Assembly: GCF_000829375.1 (NCBI RefSeq)
Contig: NZ_AP014624.1
Location: forward strand, 1,054,001 to 1,118,000
Origin: Chryseobacterium sp. StRB126
GTDB taxonomy: Bacteria; Bacteroidota; Bacteroidia; Flavobacteriales; Weeksellaceae
Reading direction: 5' to 3'
Length of the DNA stretch: 64,000 nucleotides
Part shown: positions 52,054 through 61,228 of the stretch, in pieces
Numbering within the stretch: position 1 is the stretch's first letter
How the letters are laid out: each line of letters begins with the position of its first letter
Notes under the pieces: model-generated
Seen by the model: only the letters and a program-made list of their open reading frames with translations
Databases searched by the model: none
Told to the model about the DNA's origin: nothing
Position numbers and translations under genes: made by a program

Positions 52054-53808
52054 ATGATGGAAAATAACAATCTACTTAACAGGAGACGGTTCCTTAAGAA
52101 TTCACTGCTGGCAGCCGGAGGGCTTTTTATTGCTCCTCTAATTATAAGCTGCAGCGATGATGATTTTACAGAAGGAGAGACTGCTCCTAATGATCTTAAA
52201 AATTCAGGCTTTGATACCGGAATCGCCAGTTTTGATCCTACAGCAACAGGTGTAATTTTGTGGACAAGATATTCCGGAGGAATAGATGCAGAAATCACTT
52301 GGGAAATAAGTAGAAACAGCAATTTTTCCAATGTTTTAAGAAGAGGAAAAGCAAGTGCATCAGCTATTAATGACTTTACAGTAGCGATAGATGTACAGGA
52401 TATTCCATCCAATACTAAATATTACTATAGATTCTATAACCTTGCAACAAAGGAAATCAGTGTAACAGGGGAAACCATTACCTTACCATCCAAAACAGAT
52501 GCTGTAAATGATGTGAAAATGGCGGTGGTATCGTGTTCCAATTTTCCTGCAGGACTTTTCAATGTATATGGAGCGGTTGCTAAATCTGAAGCTGATGTAA
52601 TAGTACACCTTGGTGATTATATTTATGAATATGCTCCGGGACAATACGGAACCAATCCTTACACCAATCCACTGGGCAGAGCCCATAAACCAGCTAAAGA
52701 AATCCTGAATCTGAACGATTACAGAGAAAGATACAGACAATACAGAGGCGACAAAAATCTTCAGTTGGCTCATCAGAAAAAACCTTTTATCTGTGTGTGG
52801 GACGATCATGAATTTGCAAATGATACTTATAAATCCGGAGCAGAAAATCATCAGCCGGATGAAGGTGATTTTGAACTAAGAAAAAAGGCAGCTTTCCAAG
52901 CATACAGTGAATACATTCCTCTTAAAACAGGTAAAGATCTTAGAATCTACAGAAGCTTCAACTTCGGAAATATTGTTTCCCTTTACATGATGGATACAAG
53001 GGTGATTGCAAGAGATAAGCAATTAGAGTATTCAGATTATCTGGATAATACGGGAAACTTCGATCAGGTGAAATTTAAAACCGCTTTTTTAGATTCTAAC
53101 AGAAATCTTATTGGAAGTGAGCAAATGGCTTGGCTAGGTTCACAGATCAATGCTGATGCTGCAAAATGGAAAGTATTGGGACAACAGATCCTGATGACCA
53201 AAATGATGGTTCCTGCAGAATTATTAATGCTGCTTAATCAGATTTTAGCAGAGATCAAAAAGCTCGGAAGTGCTCAGCCGGCTACCATGCAGGCTCTTCA
53301 GAATACCATTGCCCAACTGATGGTTCTAAAAGCCAGACACAAAGCTCAGGATCCTACTCTTACTCCACAGGAAATAGCAAGAATTACCACTACATTACCT
53401 TATAATCTTGATGCATGGGACGGATATTTTATGGAAAGAGAACAGCTATATTCTATCCTTGCAGGTAAAAAAATAGTAGTATTAGCAGGTGATACCCACA
53501 ACGCATGGTTAGGAACACTCACTAATGCACAAGGGAAAGTTATCGGAACCGAATTAGCTTGTAGTTCTGTTTCTTCGCCAGGTCTTGAAGGGTATCTTGG
53601 GATCACATCAGACCCTAGTCAGGCAATGGCATTGGCTCAGGCATTTTCATCATTAATCGATGATCTGGAGTATGCCAATCTTTATAAAAGAGGATATCTG
53701 CATGTGAAATTTACGACAGGAGAATCCTTTGCAGAATGGAGATTTGTAGACAATGTTACCTCAGAAATTTTTAGTACGACTACAGAAAAAACACACATCA
53801 TCTCATAG
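52054..53808 (+). CDS. PhoD-family alkaline phosphatase with Tat-type signal
   Basis: 584 aa from ATG 52054 (a second ATG follows at once; a TTG at 52039 is less likely). The Tat motif RRRFLKNSLLAAGGLFIAPL precedes a lipobox-like ISC. Metal-site segments of PhoD are present: VVSCSNFPAG near residue 160, VIVHLGDYIYEY near 185, WDDHEFAND near 250 and LAGDTHNAWLG near 480. It should act as a phosphodiesterase/phosphatase exported in folded form for phosphate scavenging. Confidence 0.9.
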   Translation: MMENNNLLNRRRFLKNSLLAAGGLFIAPLIISCSDDDFTEGETAPNDLKNSGFDTGIASFDPTATGVILWTRYSGGIDAEITWEISRNSNFSNVLRRGKASASAINDFTVAIDVQDIPSNTKYYYRFYNLATKEISVTGETITLPSKTDAVNDVKMAVVSCSNFPAGLFNVYGAVAKSEADVIVHLGDYIYEYAPGQYGTNPYTNPLGRAHKPAKEILNLNDYRERYRQYRGDKNLQLAHQKKPFICVWDDHEFANDTYKSGAENHQPDEGDFELRKKAAFQAYSEYIPLKTGKDLRIYRSFNFGNIVSLYMMDTRVIARDKQLEYSDYLDNTGNFDQVKFKTAFLDSNRNLIGSEQMAWLGSQINADAAKWKVLGQQILMTKMMVPAELLMLLNQILAEIKKLGSAQPATMQALQNTIAQLMVLKARHKAQDPTLTPQEIARITTTLPYNLDAWDGYFMEREQLYSILAGKKIVVLAGDTHNAWLGTLTNAQGKVIGTELACSSVSSPGLEGYLGITSDPSQAMALAQAFSSLIDDLEYANLYKRGYLHVKFTTGESFAEWRFVDNVTSEIFSTTTEKTHIIS

Positions 53809-53843
53809 TTTTAAAAACATATCTTATTTTCAATTTTGTACAG

Positions 53844-53872
53844 AGCTTCAGAGAACACTGGAGCTTTTTTTC
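53844..53872 (+). terminator. Terminator after the phosphatase gene
   Basis: Stem AGCTTCAG / CTGGAGCT (one G-T pair), 6-nt loop, seven Ts, 35 bp past the stop. Confidence 0.75.
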
Positions 53873-53900
53873 GATTCTCATTTTTCTGTATCCTGAACAG

Positions 53901-54241
53901 ATGCAAGAGGATTTTAGAAAAGAGTTTTTACCATTAGCTACCAAATCTAGCCGACAGTTACATGGCTGATTAATATTTTAGGAGGAGGAGTGTTGCTGGT
54001 TATGGTTATAATACTTGCTGTGTTTCTCTTTTTAGTCTCCGGGAGTGTAAAAATATTTGTTGTCATTGCTATATTGTATTATCCTGTTTGGGCTATAGCT
54101 ATGTGCCCGCTTCAGACCAGATGGGAGAACAGATCCATTGGTATATGAAGAATTCAGTACTCATTCCGAAAAATTTATGTTGGACGGGAAAAGATATATA
54201 AAACATATTATAGAAAGGACTGTCACAGTAGGAGTTTTATG
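53901..54241 (+). pseudogene. Probable frameshifted small membrane-protein remnant
   Basis: Three coding-like pieces follow one another in shifting frames. Piece A begins at ATG 53901 (MQEDFRKEFLPLATKSSRQ). Piece B from 53966 is a two-helix membrane stretch in a different frame (VMVIILAVFLFLVSGSVKIF, then IAILYYPVWAIAMCP). Piece C from about 54132 returns to frame A (DPLVYEEFSTHSEKFMLDG) and stops at 54241. The whole would be about 110 aa. Two frameshifts are needed, so decay is likely; a chance arrangement cannot be excluded. Confidence 0.35.
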
Positions 54242-54284
54242 ATTGAAGGAGTCAACCATATGTCTTCAAAACTTGATTGAAATA

Positions 54285-54416
54285 GGTTGTCTCAAAAATT
54301 TAAAATAGACTTTTGTCATTCTGAGAACAGTGAAGAATCTTCAATAATCTGGCAATGAAGAGGGTGTGTTTGCAGATTTGTAAGTCTGTACTCAGAATGA
54401 TACTTTTGAGACAGCC
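54285..54416. repeat. 132-bp dispersed inverted-repeat element
   Basis: Outer arms GGTTGTCTCAAAA (54285) and TTTTGAGACAGCC (54404), inner arms GTCATTCTGAG (54315) and CTCAGAATGAT (54391). Partial relatives: TTGTCATTCTGAATGAAGAATCT at 57292 and CTGTCTCAAAAAAAC at 63210. It looks like a REP/MITE-type intergenic repeat. Confidence 0.6.
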
Positions 54417-54580
54417 TTTTATATTTTGGAATCAAATCACAAGAGTTGATAATTTAAAAATGAAAAATTCCTAAAAAAAATCCTTATAGATATTTTTCGG
54501 TTAAGTTTGAAAACCAGATAAAAAACAATCATATTTATCAAAAAATATATAAATTGGTTTAAAAATTAATTGAGAAACAA

Positions 54581-56161
54581 ATGGTGGAAAATTTTATTTA
54601 TTATCTGGGGTTGGTTCTGGTAATTATTGGAGCGATAATGCTGGCCAATCGATTAAAAGTAGCTTATCCCATTATATTGGTGATTGCTGGCCTGCTTATT
54701 AGCTTTATTCCTGGTTTACCCCCCTTAAAAATTGATCCTGAACTTATCTTTATCATTTTTTTACCCCCATTATTATACGAAGCTGCTTTTGCCGTTTCAT
54801 GGAAGGAAATCTGGAAGTTGAGGCGGATCATCACCAGTTTTGCTTTTATTGTAGTTTTTCTTACAGCTATATCGGTAGCTTTTGTGGCCAATTCATATAT
54901 TCCCGGGTTTTCATTAGCATTAGGCTTTGTGCTGGGAGGAATTGTCTCTCCGCCGGATGCAGTGAGTGCGGGAGCTATTTTAAAATTTGTAAAAGTTCCT
55001 AAAAATTTATCTACCGTTTTAGAGGGCGAGAGCCTGTTTAATGATGCTTCTTCACTAATTATCTTTAGGTTTGCCATGGTGGCCGTAGCTACCGGACAAT
55101 TTATATGGCAGGATGCAGTGGTAAGTTTTGGATGGATGGTATTCGGAGGATTGGGAATAGGTCTGGTACTGGCGTTTATATTTCTCAAAATTGAAAAAAT
55201 ATTTCCCACAGATGTCAATATGGATGCTATACTCAGTCTGGTAGCTCCTTATGTGATGTATATTGCTGCGGAGGAAGTTCATTCATCCGGTGTTTTGGCG
55301 GTGGTAAGCGGTGGATTATTTCTTTCCATCAGAAGACATGAAATTTTCCGAACCTCAGAATCAAGGCTTAAAGGCTCCAATGTATGGGAAAGCTTTGTAT
55401 TTCTGATTAACGGAATTGTGTTTCTATTGATCGGATTAGATCTACCGGAGATTATGGTAGGTTTGCATAAAGAAGGTATAAGCCTTACAGATGCGATTAC
55501 TTATGGATTACTCATTACAGCAGTTTTGATTATCGTCCGTTTCTTATCCTCTTTTGGAGCTGTTTTTGTAACCTTAATTATGCGGAACTTCATTAATGTA
55601 GCCGATAGAGATCCGGGAATGAAAGCACCAATACTCATGAGCTGGACAGGAATGCGCGGAGTAGTTTCACTGGCCGCAGCTTTATCAATTCCTGTCGTAA
55701 TGGAAAACGGGCAGCCTTTTCCCCATCGTGATCTCATTCTCTTTATTACCTTTATTGTGATTTTAGCCACCCTTATTATTCAGGGACTTACCTTGCCGGC
55801 TTTAATTAAAAAACTCAATCTGTCTGATATTGGAAGAGGGTACTTGTCTGAAGAAGAATCAGAACATTTCCTAAGGAAAGAAATGCGTCGTGTTGCCTTA
55901 AAATATCTCAACGAAAATTATAAAGAAAGAAGAAACGAAAATGAATATTTCAACAGGCTGATGGATCGTTGGGAGCAGGAAGACAAAGAAAGTTCTGTCC
56001 ATAAACTGTCTGATGAAGCCAAAGAAATTTATTTTGAAACGCTGGAACAGCAGCGCATCTGGCTTAGAGAAGAAAACAGAAAAAATTTGAATATGGACGA
56101 AGAATATATAAGACATTATTTAACAAGGCTGGATCTTGAAGAAGAGAGGCTGAGAATGTAA
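54581..56161 (+). CDS. CPA1-type Na+/H+ antiporter
   Basis: 526 aa with about 12 membrane helices and a cytoplasmic tail from about 425. The ion-binding pair is in EGESLFNDASSLIIFRFAMV near residue 150 (Asn-Asp), as in NhaP-type carriers. FLPPLLYEAAF near 61 and SWTGMRGVVSLAAALSIP near 355 are further family marks. The tail is charged and coiled-coil-like. It lies 13 bp upstream of the MBL-fold gene. Confidence 0.9.
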   Translation: MVENFIYYLGLVLVIIGAIMLANRLKVAYPIILVIAGLLISFIPGLPPLKIDPELIFIIFLPPLLYEAAFAVSWKEIWKLRRIITSFAFIVVFLTAISVAFVANSYIPGFSLALGFVLGGIVSPPDAVSAGAILKFVKVPKNLSTVLEGESLFNDASSLIIFRFAMVAVATGQFIWQDAVVSFGWMVFGGLGIGLVLAFIFLKIEKIFPTDVNMDAILSLVAPYVMYIAAEEVHSSGVLAVVSGGLFLSIRRHEIFRTSESRLKGSNVWESFVFLINGIVFLLIGLDLPEIMVGLHKEGISLTDAITYGLLITAVLIIVRFLSSFGAVFVTLIMRNFINVADRDPGMKAPILMSWTGMRGVVSLAAALSIPVVMENGQPFPHRDLILFITFIVILATLIIQGLTLPALIKKLNLSDIGRGYLSEEESEHFLRKEMRRVALKYLNENYKERRNENEYFNRLMDRWEQEDKESSVHKLSDEAKEIYFETLEQQRIWLREENRKNLNMDEEYIRHYLTRLDLEEERLRM

Positions 56162-56173
56162 AAAAATAAGGAA

Positions 56174-57220
56174 ATGAATTTAGTAAAACAGCTCGGGCAG
56201 TTTCCTGATGAAAAAAGAAAGGAATACTTCAGCACACTTCCCAATTATGCCAATGGGAAATTTCAGAATATCCTCATCACACCAGCCTTATTAGAAGGCG
56301 AAAGTATGACCAAAGCCCTTTTGGGAAGTCTATGCAAAGTTGAGCATACCTCTCCCAGAACTGCTCTTCCATTTGTAATCACCGATTTGAAAAAACTTCC
56401 TCTGGAAGAAAACGTGCTGATATGGTTTGGGCATAGCTCATATTTTATACAGGTTGATGGCAAAAAATTCCTGATAGATCCTGTTTTCAGTGGGAATGCA
56501 TCACCAATGCCAGGATCTATAAAAGCATTTCCGGGAGCAGACTACTATAAGCCGGAACATATGCCGGATATAGACTTTCTGTTGATTTCACACGACCATT
56601 GGGATCATCTGGATTATAAAACCATACAGGAATTAAAAAATAGAGTAGGAAAAGTAATTTGTGGACTGGGAACAGGACAGCACTTCGAATACTGGGGTTG
56701 GAAACCAGAAAAAATCATTGAAAAAAACTGGTGGGAAAGTATTGATATTGCAGAAGGTTTTAGAATTACCCTTACACCGGCAAGACATTTCTCCGGAAGG
56801 CTGCTGAACCGAAATATTTCATTGTGGACCTCCTTTGTACTGAAAACACCTACCAAAAACCTATTTTTAGGAGGGGATAGCGGTTATGGAGATCATTTTA
56901 CAGAAATAGGTAATAAATATGGTCCGTTTGACCTTGCTGTTATGGAATGCGGCCAGTACAACGAAAAATGGCCCTACATTCATACATTACCGGATCAGCT
57001 TATCGGAGAAATACAGGAATTAAAAGCAAGAAACTTTATCCCTGTGCATCATTCAAAATTTAAACTTTCTCAGCATGCATGGTTTGAGCCCGTAGAATTG
57101 GCCGCTAAAAATGCAGAAGATAATAACCAACCCATTACTTTACCTGTTATAGGTGAAAAAGTAGATCTGGATCAGTTAGGAAATGTGATTTGGAAAAAAT
57201 GGTGGGAAGAATATTGGTAA
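56174..57220 (+). CDS. MBL-fold metallohydrolase (UlaG/NAPE-PLD-like)
   Basis: 348 aa. The metal motif is LLISHDHWDHLDYKTI near residue 135, with further ligands in PARHFSGR near 198, GGDSGYGDHF near 233 and FIPVHHSKFKLS near 287. A segment IWFGHSSYFIQVDGKKFLIDP near 83 is typical of the UlaG and NAPE-hydrolysing branch (landmark WFGHSSY). The substrate is unknown. It probably forms an operon with the antiporter. Confidence 0.88.
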   Translation: MNLVKQLGQFPDEKRKEYFSTLPNYANGKFQNILITPALLEGESMTKALLGSLCKVEHTSPRTALPFVITDLKKLPLEENVLIWFGHSSYFIQVDGKKFLIDPVFSGNASPMPGSIKAFPGADYYKPEHMPDIDFLLISHDHWDHLDYKTIQELKNRVGKVICGLGTGQHFEYWGWKPEKIIEKNWWESIDIAEGFRITLTPARHFSGRLLNRNISLWTSFVLKTPTKNLFLGGDSGYGDHFTEIGNKYGPFDLAVMECGQYNEKWPYIHTLPDQLIGEIQELKARNFIPVHHSKFKLSQHAWFEPVELAAKNAEDNNQPITLPVIGEKVDLDQLGNVIWKKWWEEYW

Positions 57221-57350
57221 GAATTAACATAATTTTCATATCCTTCCAAACATAAATAAAGGAAAACTGTCATGATGTAAATAAAAAGAGTTGTCATTCT
57301 GAATGAAGAATCTCTCTTTCTGCAATTTTCAGGATGAACCAATAAAATTA

Positions 57351-57377
57351 AAAACCTGCCCATAATGGACAGGTTTT
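57351..57377. terminator. Convergent terminator
   Basis: AAAACCTG / CAGGTTTT hairpin between the MBL gene (+) and the duplicated lipoprotein gene (-), with A and T tails usable from both sides. Confidence 0.65.
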
Positions 57378-57398
57378 TCCTTATAAAAATAATAATCA

Positions 57399-58256
57399 CT
57401 ACTGAGGCTCTTTGTGAGAATCCTTAGTATGAATAATATCGTAAAATACAGACGGCTGGGTGGTATCAGGAGTAATTCTGTAAGTAAACGTAGTTTCGTT
57501 CAGTACAAGAATCTCTACAGTACGGGTAAAAAGTACATTACCATTAGCATCTAAAGCAACCAAAGTTCTGGTCTTTCCATCAGGAGAAATAGTCCATGTT
57601 CCCTGAGATCTTAGTACATCGTTTAATCCGAAGATTTTAAAAGTTCCGTTAGCTTTGAAGTAAGAATATCCTACATAACCTGCTACACTCGCATTATCTA
57701 AAGCCACATCACTACCACTATTATTTTTGGCTCCTGTAGTTTTCCATGGAGTAGAAGCTAAGGTAAGTTGTCCGTTTTTAGGTTCCGCATGAGCAGTTCT
57801 CGTATGGATAATATCATAATAAACAGATTGATCAGCAGCATTAGGACGAATTCTGTACGTGAATTGATTTCTGTTTAGTACAAGAATTTCAACATCACGT
57901 TTGAAAATGGTTGTTCCATCCGGGTTTAAAGCTGCAATAGTTCTCGTTTTTCCCTGAGCATCTACAGACCATGTTCCTCTTGATCTCAACACATCAGTTA
58001 AGTTGTAAATAGCAAAATTTCCGTCTGCTTTAAAATAAGCAAAACCTACATATCCGGCTACGTTAGCATCAGTTAAGGCTACATTAGCACCGTTTTTATC
58101 TTTAGCTCCCGTAGTTTCCCATGGAGTAGAAGCCAGAACCTGTGAGGGAGTCTGTTGTTCAATAACAATTTCGTTGTCATCGCTGGAACATGAAACGAAA
58201 GGGGCAGATAGAAGAATCGCCGCAGACAGATAACATAATTTTTTCAGTGTATTCAT
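57399..58256 (-). CDS. Lipoprotein with two tandem homologous domains
   Basis: 285 aa from ATG 58256. Lipobox APFVSC (Cys23). Two copies of a domain of about 115 aa follow. Each has STPW(E/K)TTGAK, VAGYVG(F/Y)(A/S)YFKA, LTDVLRSRGTW or LNDVLRSQGTW, VEILVLN and a closing YDIIHT. It resembles DUF4822-type proteins, as far as memory allows. The two halves are far more alike than chance, so an internal duplication is clear. Function is unknown. Confidence 0.75.
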   Translation of the reverse strand: MNTLKKLCYLSAAILLSAPFVSCSSDDNEIVIEQQTPSQVLASTPWETTGAKDKNGANVALTDANVAGYVGFAYFKADGNFAIYNLTDVLRSRGTWSVDAQGKTRTIAALNPDGTTIFKRDVEILVLNRNQFTYRIRPNAADQSVYYDIIHTRTAHAEPKNGQLTLASTPWKTTGAKNNSGSDVALDNASVAGYVGYSYFKANGTFKIFGLNDVLRSQGTWTISPDGKTRTLVALDANGNVLFTRTVEILVLNETTFTYRITPDTTQPSVFYDIIHTKDSHKEPQ

Positions 58257-58374
58257 AAGGGTAATTTTAAGTCTTTGCAAACTTATCCCTAATACACCTT
58301 AAAAGTGTTGTATAAAATATCTCTTTTGTTGTAAAAAATATAACCGAAGTCCTTTTGAATTGAATAATATAATA

Positions 58375-59235
58375 CTACCAGCCTGTTACCAAAATATTTT
58401 TAGCTGCTTTTACACTGCATTTCTGGTATTTTGAATAAGCTAATGCTGCACGGCTTCTGATCTGTTCTCCAGTTTCATGATTAATATATCCTGTTAAAGC
58501 ATCATGAAGAATATAAGCTTCGGGAGCCATCAGATGGCTTGTCCATACCAAAGGATTGGCTTTTGTTTCTTGTAATAAAGGGGAAAAGAATTTTTTACTG
58601 TAGCAGGCTAAAATGATACAATCCCTTGTTTGCCCATCCCTATTTTTAAAAGATTCTGAAAGCTGGAAATCCATTAATCCATCATGTCCTATGTAAGAAA
58701 GAAGCTTAGCATTTCCGTAAAGTCCAATTTTGGTGCTATTAACGGAAAGTACATCTTTCATCTGCCCTGAACTGCTGTAGAAAAAATCTTTTGTGCAATT
58801 TTTAATATACTCACCATCATAGGCATCGGCAACCAAATAATAGTTTTTCTTTGAAGTATGCTGGAAAATAAGCCTTTCCATTCTTATTGAATCCTTTTTT
58901 TCAGACTTTAAAAATTTCCAGTCTTTACTCTTTTTGAAATAAGTTCTGACTCCATAACCTGCTCCCCAATACAAATTCTGATCAGGATCCTGACCATTTT
59001 CTATTTTTTCAGGAACCGGAACAATGCCCTGGTATTTATTATCACATAAAGCAACCAATACATGGATCGTTTGCGTGTTTTTATCAAAGATATCCACATT
59101 TTTCAGCTTTTCTGTTTCCTTTTTCGTTCCAAAAATATTTCCAATTTTTTCTTTTCCTTTGCTTTCACAACTTTGAAAGGAAAAACAGAAAAAGAAGAGC
59201 AGTATAATAAAGGAAAGCTGATTAGGTATTTTCAT
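58375..59235 (-). CDS. Lipoprotein with caspase-like His/Cys arrangement
   Basis: 286 aa from ATG 59235; an upstream extension to 59295 is not signal-like. SPII signal with FQSC (Cys23). The body has a strand-like IHVLVALCDN near residue 57, then NYYLVADAYDG near 131, then LLSYIGHDGLMDF with His184 followed by Asp-Gly. DCIILACYSKKFF holds Cys211. Such an H-x-G, then hydrophobic strand plus A-C-x-S order is what caspase-fold (clan CD) peptidases show. The family is not otherwise recognised, so the call is tentative. Confidence 0.55.
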   Translation of the reverse strand: MKIPNQLSFIILLFFFCFSFQSCESKGKEKIGNIFGTKKETEKLKNVDIFDKNTQTIHVLVALCDNKYQGIVPVPEKIENGQDPDQNLYWGAGYGVRTYFKKSKDWKFLKSEKKDSIRMERLIFQHTSKKNYYLVADAYDGEYIKNCTKDFFYSSSGQMKDVLSVNSTKIGLYGNAKLLSYIGHDGLMDFQLSESFKNRDGQTRDCIILACYSKKFFSPLLQETKANPLVWTSHLMAPEAYILHDALTGYINHETGEQIRSRAALAYSKYQKCSVKAAKNILVTGW

Positions 59236-59336
59236 GATATGATGCATTTTCCTTAAAAGTACAATAAACCGTTTGTACAGACAATTATCTGCCAAATTTT
59301 AAAGCTGAAGCTTTCAGAAAACTATATTTTATTTTC

Positions 59337-59401
59337 CGCAGATTTCACAGATTCTTACAGATGATGGTGGAAAAATCTGCGTGATCTGTATAATCTGCGA
59401 G
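59337..59401. repeat. CCGCAGATT-type dispersed repeat
   Basis: CCGCAGATTTCACAGATT at 59337 and the near-inverse AATCTGCGTGATCTGTATAA from 59374, with further AATCTGCGAG at its end. A hairpin with an AT-poor stem can form. This type recurs in flavobacterial intergenic regions. Confidence 0.55.
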
Positions 59402-59433
59402 CACTTTATATTCAAAAAATTCTATTTTTGAGT

Positions 59434-60153
59434 ATGAATAACAGAAACCGCGGAAAAAATACAGGCGATGACACCCTGTTCGGTTCAGAAAAACAGATCG
59501 GTAAGCTAAAACTTGCTGTTCAGGATATGCAGTATTTACTCACAAGAGGATATGCAGAAAAAGCAGCCTCTGATCTTGTCGGAAACAGATACAGATTGAA
59601 AACACGACAGATACAAGTGTTGCGAGGAGCTTCTGCATCTGAGGAGCAAATTCATGACCGAAAATTGAAACAACAGGATATTTCAGCTTTGAAAAATAGA
59701 ACCATTTATCTTGATGGCTTCAATGTGTTGATCTTGTTGGAAAGCCTGTTGTCAGAGGCCTATATTTTTGAAGGAGTTGATGGCTGTCTACGGGATCTTT
59801 CCGGTGTTCACGGAACGTATAAGAGGGTGAACCAAACCCAGAGAGCCATAGAACTTGTTGCTATATTTTCTAAAAAATCTCAGGCTCAGAAATTAATCTG
59901 GATTTTTGACCAGCCGGTTTCCAATAGTGGAAGAATTAAGCAGATTATTCTTGATTTTGCTATTGAAAATCAACTGAATTGGGATGTTGAATTACAATTC
60001 AGTCCGGATAAGTTTCTCACAGAAAGTTCAGACGTTATTATTTCTTCAGATGCCTGGATTCTGGATCATTGCAAAGAATGGTTCAATCTTATTGGCTACC
60101 TCATCAAAGAAGAAAATCTCTTCGTTAATATGATACAATGTGATGAAGAATAA
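59434..60153 (+). CDS. DUF434 family protein (PIN-like)
   Basis: 239 aa from ATG 59434. An N-terminal helical part (1-80) leads to a nucleotide-hydrolase-like core: TIYLDGFNVLILLESLL near residue 90, IWIFDQPVSNSGRIKQII near 160 and SSDAWILDHC near 208. These Asp/Asn positions fit the PIN/NYN ribonuclease-like pattern, so an RNase activity is a hypothesis. It overlaps the next gene by 11 bp. Confidence 0.75.
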   Translation: MNNRNRGKNTGDDTLFGSEKQIGKLKLAVQDMQYLLTRGYAEKAASDLVGNRYRLKTRQIQVLRGASASEEQIHDRKLKQQDISALKNRTIYLDGFNVLILLESLLSEAYIFEGVDGCLRDLSGVHGTYKRVNQTQRAIELVAIFSKKSQAQKLIWIFDQPVSNSGRIKQIILDFAIENQLNWDVELQFSPDKFLTESSDVIISSDAWILDHCKEWFNLIGYLIKEENLFVNMIQCDEE

Positions 60154-60802
60154 GTTTGAACAGTATATTCCTTTGATCTCAAATGATTGGAAGGAAAAAT
60201 ATAACGCTATTTTAACCGAAGAACATCTCAAAAACCTGTCACAGAATATTCAAAAATTTCAGGATAAAACTTTGGTGTGGAGTCTTCCTTATTTCAATGA
60301 AGAAATTAAGATTAATAGGGAAGAAGTTTTTAATCAATTTATCAATATTTTTAATAGCAATGATGCTGATGCTGAGGTTAAAGCAAAGCAGTTGGTATCC
60401 ATTCCATTTGAAAATTGGTTGATTGTTTTAGGACAAAGACTGACTTCTGCCAGTATCCGTGATGAAAACGCTGTTCCACCACTGAACTCAGTGTTGATAG
60501 AAGCTTGTCAGGAGCCATTTAACGAAGAAATTACCATTGCTCAACGTGCTTGGGAAAAACATACCGGAAGAATGAATGATGATGATTTCTGGGGTGAAGT
60601 GAAAGGAAATAACCAACAGAAACAGGAAAAAGTGATGCAGAAAATTCAGTATATTCTTGAAAATAAAACCTGGTGGAATGTTTTCTTTCATTATAAACAT
60701 GAACTTGTTTTTGAAGTCAGAGAAAAAGAAGGCCATGGTATCCGATGGAGCCACGGTGGAACCAAATTGATAGGTTTTCTGGAAAAATTTATCAATGAAT
60801 AA
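60143..60802 (+). CDS. Unknown soluble protein coupled to the DUF434 gene
   Basis: 219 aa from ATG 60143 (a GTG at 60140 is also in frame). No signal, no membrane helix. Aromatic motifs SLPYFNEEIKINREEVFNQF near residue 48 and a late HGIRWSHGGTKLIGFLEKF stand out, but I do not recognise a family. The overlap with the DUF434 gene suggests coupled translation and a joint role. Confidence 0.6.
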   Translation: MKNKFEQYIPLISNDWKEKYNAILTEEHLKNLSQNIQKFQDKTLVWSLPYFNEEIKINREEVFNQFINIFNSNDADAEVKAKQLVSIPFENWLIVLGQRLTSASIRDENAVPPLNSVLIEACQEPFNEEITIAQRAWEKHTGRMNDDDFWGEVKGNNQQKQEKVMQKIQYILENKTWWNVFFHYKHELVFEVREKEGHGIRWSHGGTKLIGFLEKFINE

Positions 60803-60840
60803 AAGGCTGGAAGCAGGAAGAAGGAGGCTGGAAGCTACTC
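60801..60840 (+). repeat. GGCTGGAAG repeat, copy 1
   Basis: 40-bp unit AAAAGGCTGGAAGCAGGAAG followed by AAGGAGGCTGGAAGCTACTC. A second copy about 90 percent identical lies at 61051, and an inverted copy at 63080-63115. Confidence 0.6.
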
Positions 60841-61050
60841 TTTGTCTTGTAACTTCTAGAGGTCATTTTTAAACTGTTTTAAAAAAGAAAAAATAAGATT
60901 GAACTCTCTGACCATTTTTCAGTCCAATTAATCAATATTTCTTTACTACACAAAAAGATTGCGTTTACTATAAATAATTTTGACAAAAAAATGTAAACCA
61001 GACAAAACAAGGAAATTGCCGCTCCTGAAAATAAATAACTAAATTCAAAT

Positions 61051-61090
61051 AAAAGGCTGGAAGCTGGAAGAATGAGGCTGGAAGTTACTT
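61051..61090 (+). repeat. GGCTGGAAG repeat, copy 2
   Basis: Direct repeat of 60801-60840. An inverted fragment CATCTTCCAGCCTCTT lies at 61189-61204, so the 61051-61204 stretch can pair into a long hairpin. The remaining 60841-61228 is AT-rich and has no gene. Confidence 0.6.
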
Positions 61091-61228
61091 TTAGTTATAT
61101 TATTACTGAAAGCACACAATAACACAATAAAAGGAATATTAAAAACAATAAAAAATTGGTAGCTATTCTTTATGACCTTCATAACCCCCATCTTCCAGCC
61201 TCTTAAATAACACAACAATTTAAAACAA

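Noticed and set aside
54664..55218. 184-codon antisense frame in the antiporter gene
   Set aside because: It mirrors the antiporter codons, has a low-complexity composition, and no signal or family match.
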